Shown piece after piece: positions 62,201 through 64,000 of a DNA stretch of 64,000 nucleotides (position 1 is the first letter of the stretch; each line of letters starts with the position of its first letter). The DNA lies in the NCBI RefSeq assembly GCF_964199755.1, contig NC_133910.1, positions 8,206,501 to 8,270,500 on the forward strand, given 5' to 3'. The notes under the pieces are model-generated. The model was not told the DNA's origin, ran no database searches, and was given only the letters and a program-made list of their open reading frames with translations. The translations under genes and the position numbers were made by a program. Source of the DNA: Larus michahellis. Lineage: Eukaryota > Chordata > Aves > Charadriiformes > Laridae.

Positions 62201-63596
62201 CTAGAAAAAGAGTAGTACAGAGAAGGAGTAAGAAAACCACCCAAGGGAAAATACAAAGCCAATGTATGTGGATCACCAGAATAATCTTTTTATAGTACCA
62301 TGGAAATTGCTTACTCAAATCATGTTTCAAAATTGAAGTCTTTAGAGTTCATGGTAAAACCTAAAATTGGAAGAGGCTTATATCAGCCTTCCCTCATATC
62401 TCACTGGTGCGTTTAAATACCAGACATCTACATGTTACATTAATTTTCATTATACTGCTTTTCCCTCAAAAGCTGAGCACTTAAGGAACACAAAATCCAG
62501 TTACTCTGTAAGCCGATATTTCTACCACAACATCTGTAAGTCAATTAAAGTTATTAGACGTGATATTATTGTTTGTTTTCAACAAGCGAGCACACCTGTA
62601 ACGGAGGATATGCCAGCTGCATGCTGCTGCCAGGAGCCATAACAAATCAATACGATGGTATTCACAATGATAGTTCCTATTTCTACCCCAAGCCCATGAT
62701 GGATTTGTCCCTCCTTCCCTGGCACAGCTATTTAGCCCACAGTTTTAATTTGACCAGGACTGATCTTCTGAGGCTCAGTATAACACAGTGAGCTGTGCCT
62801 GTATTTTCATTATTTCAAAGACATCTCAGCATCAAACTCTCTTGGTCAAGTAACCTGCTATCCTTTACAGTCTATCTCCTATTCCAGAAGTAGCCGGAGC
62901 CACCTAAAAGGTGGCTTTCTCATGCTTAGAACACAGACTCTCAATCACTTTGGTTTTATTACAATAATTATTTTATTAATTATAGTACCATAATGTAATT
63001 TTCATGCTCCTCTTTCACAAGTTCATTTTATGTTTCTTTAGAAGTCTCAGAGAGCACAGCTAAACTATTCTCCCATCTTCTAAAATTATCATTAAAATTC
63101 AAGTTTTCTTTGTGAAAAGGTAACTTTCAAAATATGTATCCACTTTCCAGCAGCACTTTTTTTTTTCCCTGCTGAAAGCTGACAAATGCTCTGCGTCACA
63201 CACAGAGCGTATACGAAGACAATCTTCCTTCATGCCACTTTTACCAAACCCATCCGTAGGCGACCGAGGCAAGCTGAGATACAGTCGACCAGGCGGCCGA
63301 GCAGCAGTTCTGCTCTACGTTCTCCCAGGAAAGGGACCAGTCCTTGCCCAGGAGCTAAGGATCTTCCTCATTCCCTACTTTGGGGTATCCCTGCGAGTCT
63401 CCGGAGTGCCGGGACAGCCGGCGGGAGTGCAAGCCCCCCCCTACCTCTGGAGAGGCCGTTGGCGAGCAGGCTGCCGCGGGGGTGGCCGCGGGGCGGGCTG
63501 TGGGGCTCCAGGACGCTGTCATCCAGGAGGTGGCGCGGCCGCTCCGTCGGGAAGGTGGCACTTTTGCTCTCCACTACGCTGAACTGGCACATCATG
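56250..63596 (-). CDS. RALGPS1: RALGPS1, 3' part (last eight coding exons, PH domain)
   Basis: RALGPS1 is a guanine nucleotide exchange factor for RalA with an N-terminal RasGEF domain (off the right edge), a proline-rich linker and a C-terminal PH domain. Exons with matched phases: 63445-63596, 62149-62200, 61779-61859, 59500-59605, 58576-58668, 58297-58402, 57081-57172, 56250-56279, giving 236 residues. The linker contains [45 protein letters not shown] and [14 protein letters not shown]. The PH domain runs from [18 protein letters not shown] through [39 protein letters not shown] and [20 protein letters not shown]. The protein ends VPANLMSFE, then TAG at 56250-56252. All exons are intact. 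The last coding exon is only 30 bp. Introns hold nothing recognisable; 63597-64000 is intron. Confidence 0.95.
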
Positions 63597-64000
63597 CTGG
63601 AAAACGGGAGAACAAGGCAAAACCCCTCGTACGGCATTTAACAGCAACCCTTGGCTCCTGATATTCCCACTCAGACTTTGCCTTATCAATAGGTTATTAA
63701 GTACATGCAATTAAACAGTACCGCTCACACTTTCCCCCTGCTGTGCGTATGCTCCTTTACCACCAAAACAAGTTTCAGACTTTAGTGGTCTTTGTAAGTA
63801 ACAGTTATTAAATTTCTGCAGATGGTAAGTTTAAGTTGTTTGACTCCTCTCCGTACAAAACTGGAACACCCTGGGGGGAGGCAAAGGCAGAACAACAGAA
63901 AAAGCAGACCCCAGCTACGCCAGTGCTTAGTGGTCCTTCGCTACGCTGACTGAACACATCAACACTCTACGACCCTGGACAAGTTGCGTAAACTTCTTTT

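Noticed and set aside
1-64000. tRNA, rRNA, snoRNA, CRISPR or bacterial-type operon signals
   Set aside because: None seen on either strand; the DNA is vertebrate nuclear sequence with spliced genes.

Overview
The window is nuclear DNA from a bird. It carries several CR1 LINE copies with the typical 3' end, LTRs of the kind common in avian endogenous retroviruses, short introns, and GC-rich CpG islands at gene starts. The gene content matches a segment related to human chromosome 9q33. The species cannot be fixed from the sequence. No RNA gene or CRISPR array was found.

Layout from left to right. (1) 314-7801, plus strand: the last nine coding exons of GARNL3, with a CR1 copy in an intron. 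(2) 7.8-15.0 kb: GARNL3 3' region and intergenic DNA, with an A-rich stretch, a GGTT/GGAT tandem repeat and an AT microsatellite. (3) 14984-22080, minus strand: complete SLC2A8 (GLUT8), ten coding exons, 482 residues. (4) 21.76-22.78 kb: a CpG island that is a shared, divergent promoter for SLC2A8 and FBXW2. (5) 22.6-31.2 kb, plus strand: complete FBXW2, a non-coding first exon and six coding exons, 454 residues. (6) 31.2-36.3 kb: FBXW2 3' region, an old CR1 copy and a small palindromic repeat. (7) 36.3-46.4 kb, minus strand: a tandem pair of family 92 glycosyltransferase (GT92) genes. The left copy is intact. The right copy is broken by an early frameshift and by a CGA-to-TGA stop. A CpG island with a splice donor lies between them, and a solo LTR sits next to it. 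(8) 46.4-56.2 kb: intergenic DNA, a well-preserved solo LTR, an unclassified GC-rich block, and the probable long 3' UTR of RALGPS1. (9) 56250-63596, minus strand: the last eight coding exons of RALGPS1, including the whole C-terminal PH domain; the gene continues past the right edge.

The genes do not form one pathway. GARNL3 and RALGPS1 both act on Ras-family small GTPases. SLC2A8 is an intracellular hexose transporter. FBXW2 is a substrate receptor of an SCF ubiquitin ligase. The GT92 genes encode Golgi-type transferases, a family for which galactose addition has been shown in animals.

The most notable observation is the GT92 pair. A 1323-bp block is shared at a constant offset of 8527 bp with only seven differences, all transitions, yet the sequence 5' of the block is strongly diverged. 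This is the pattern expected of recent gene conversion into, or out of, a copy that is now a pseudogene.
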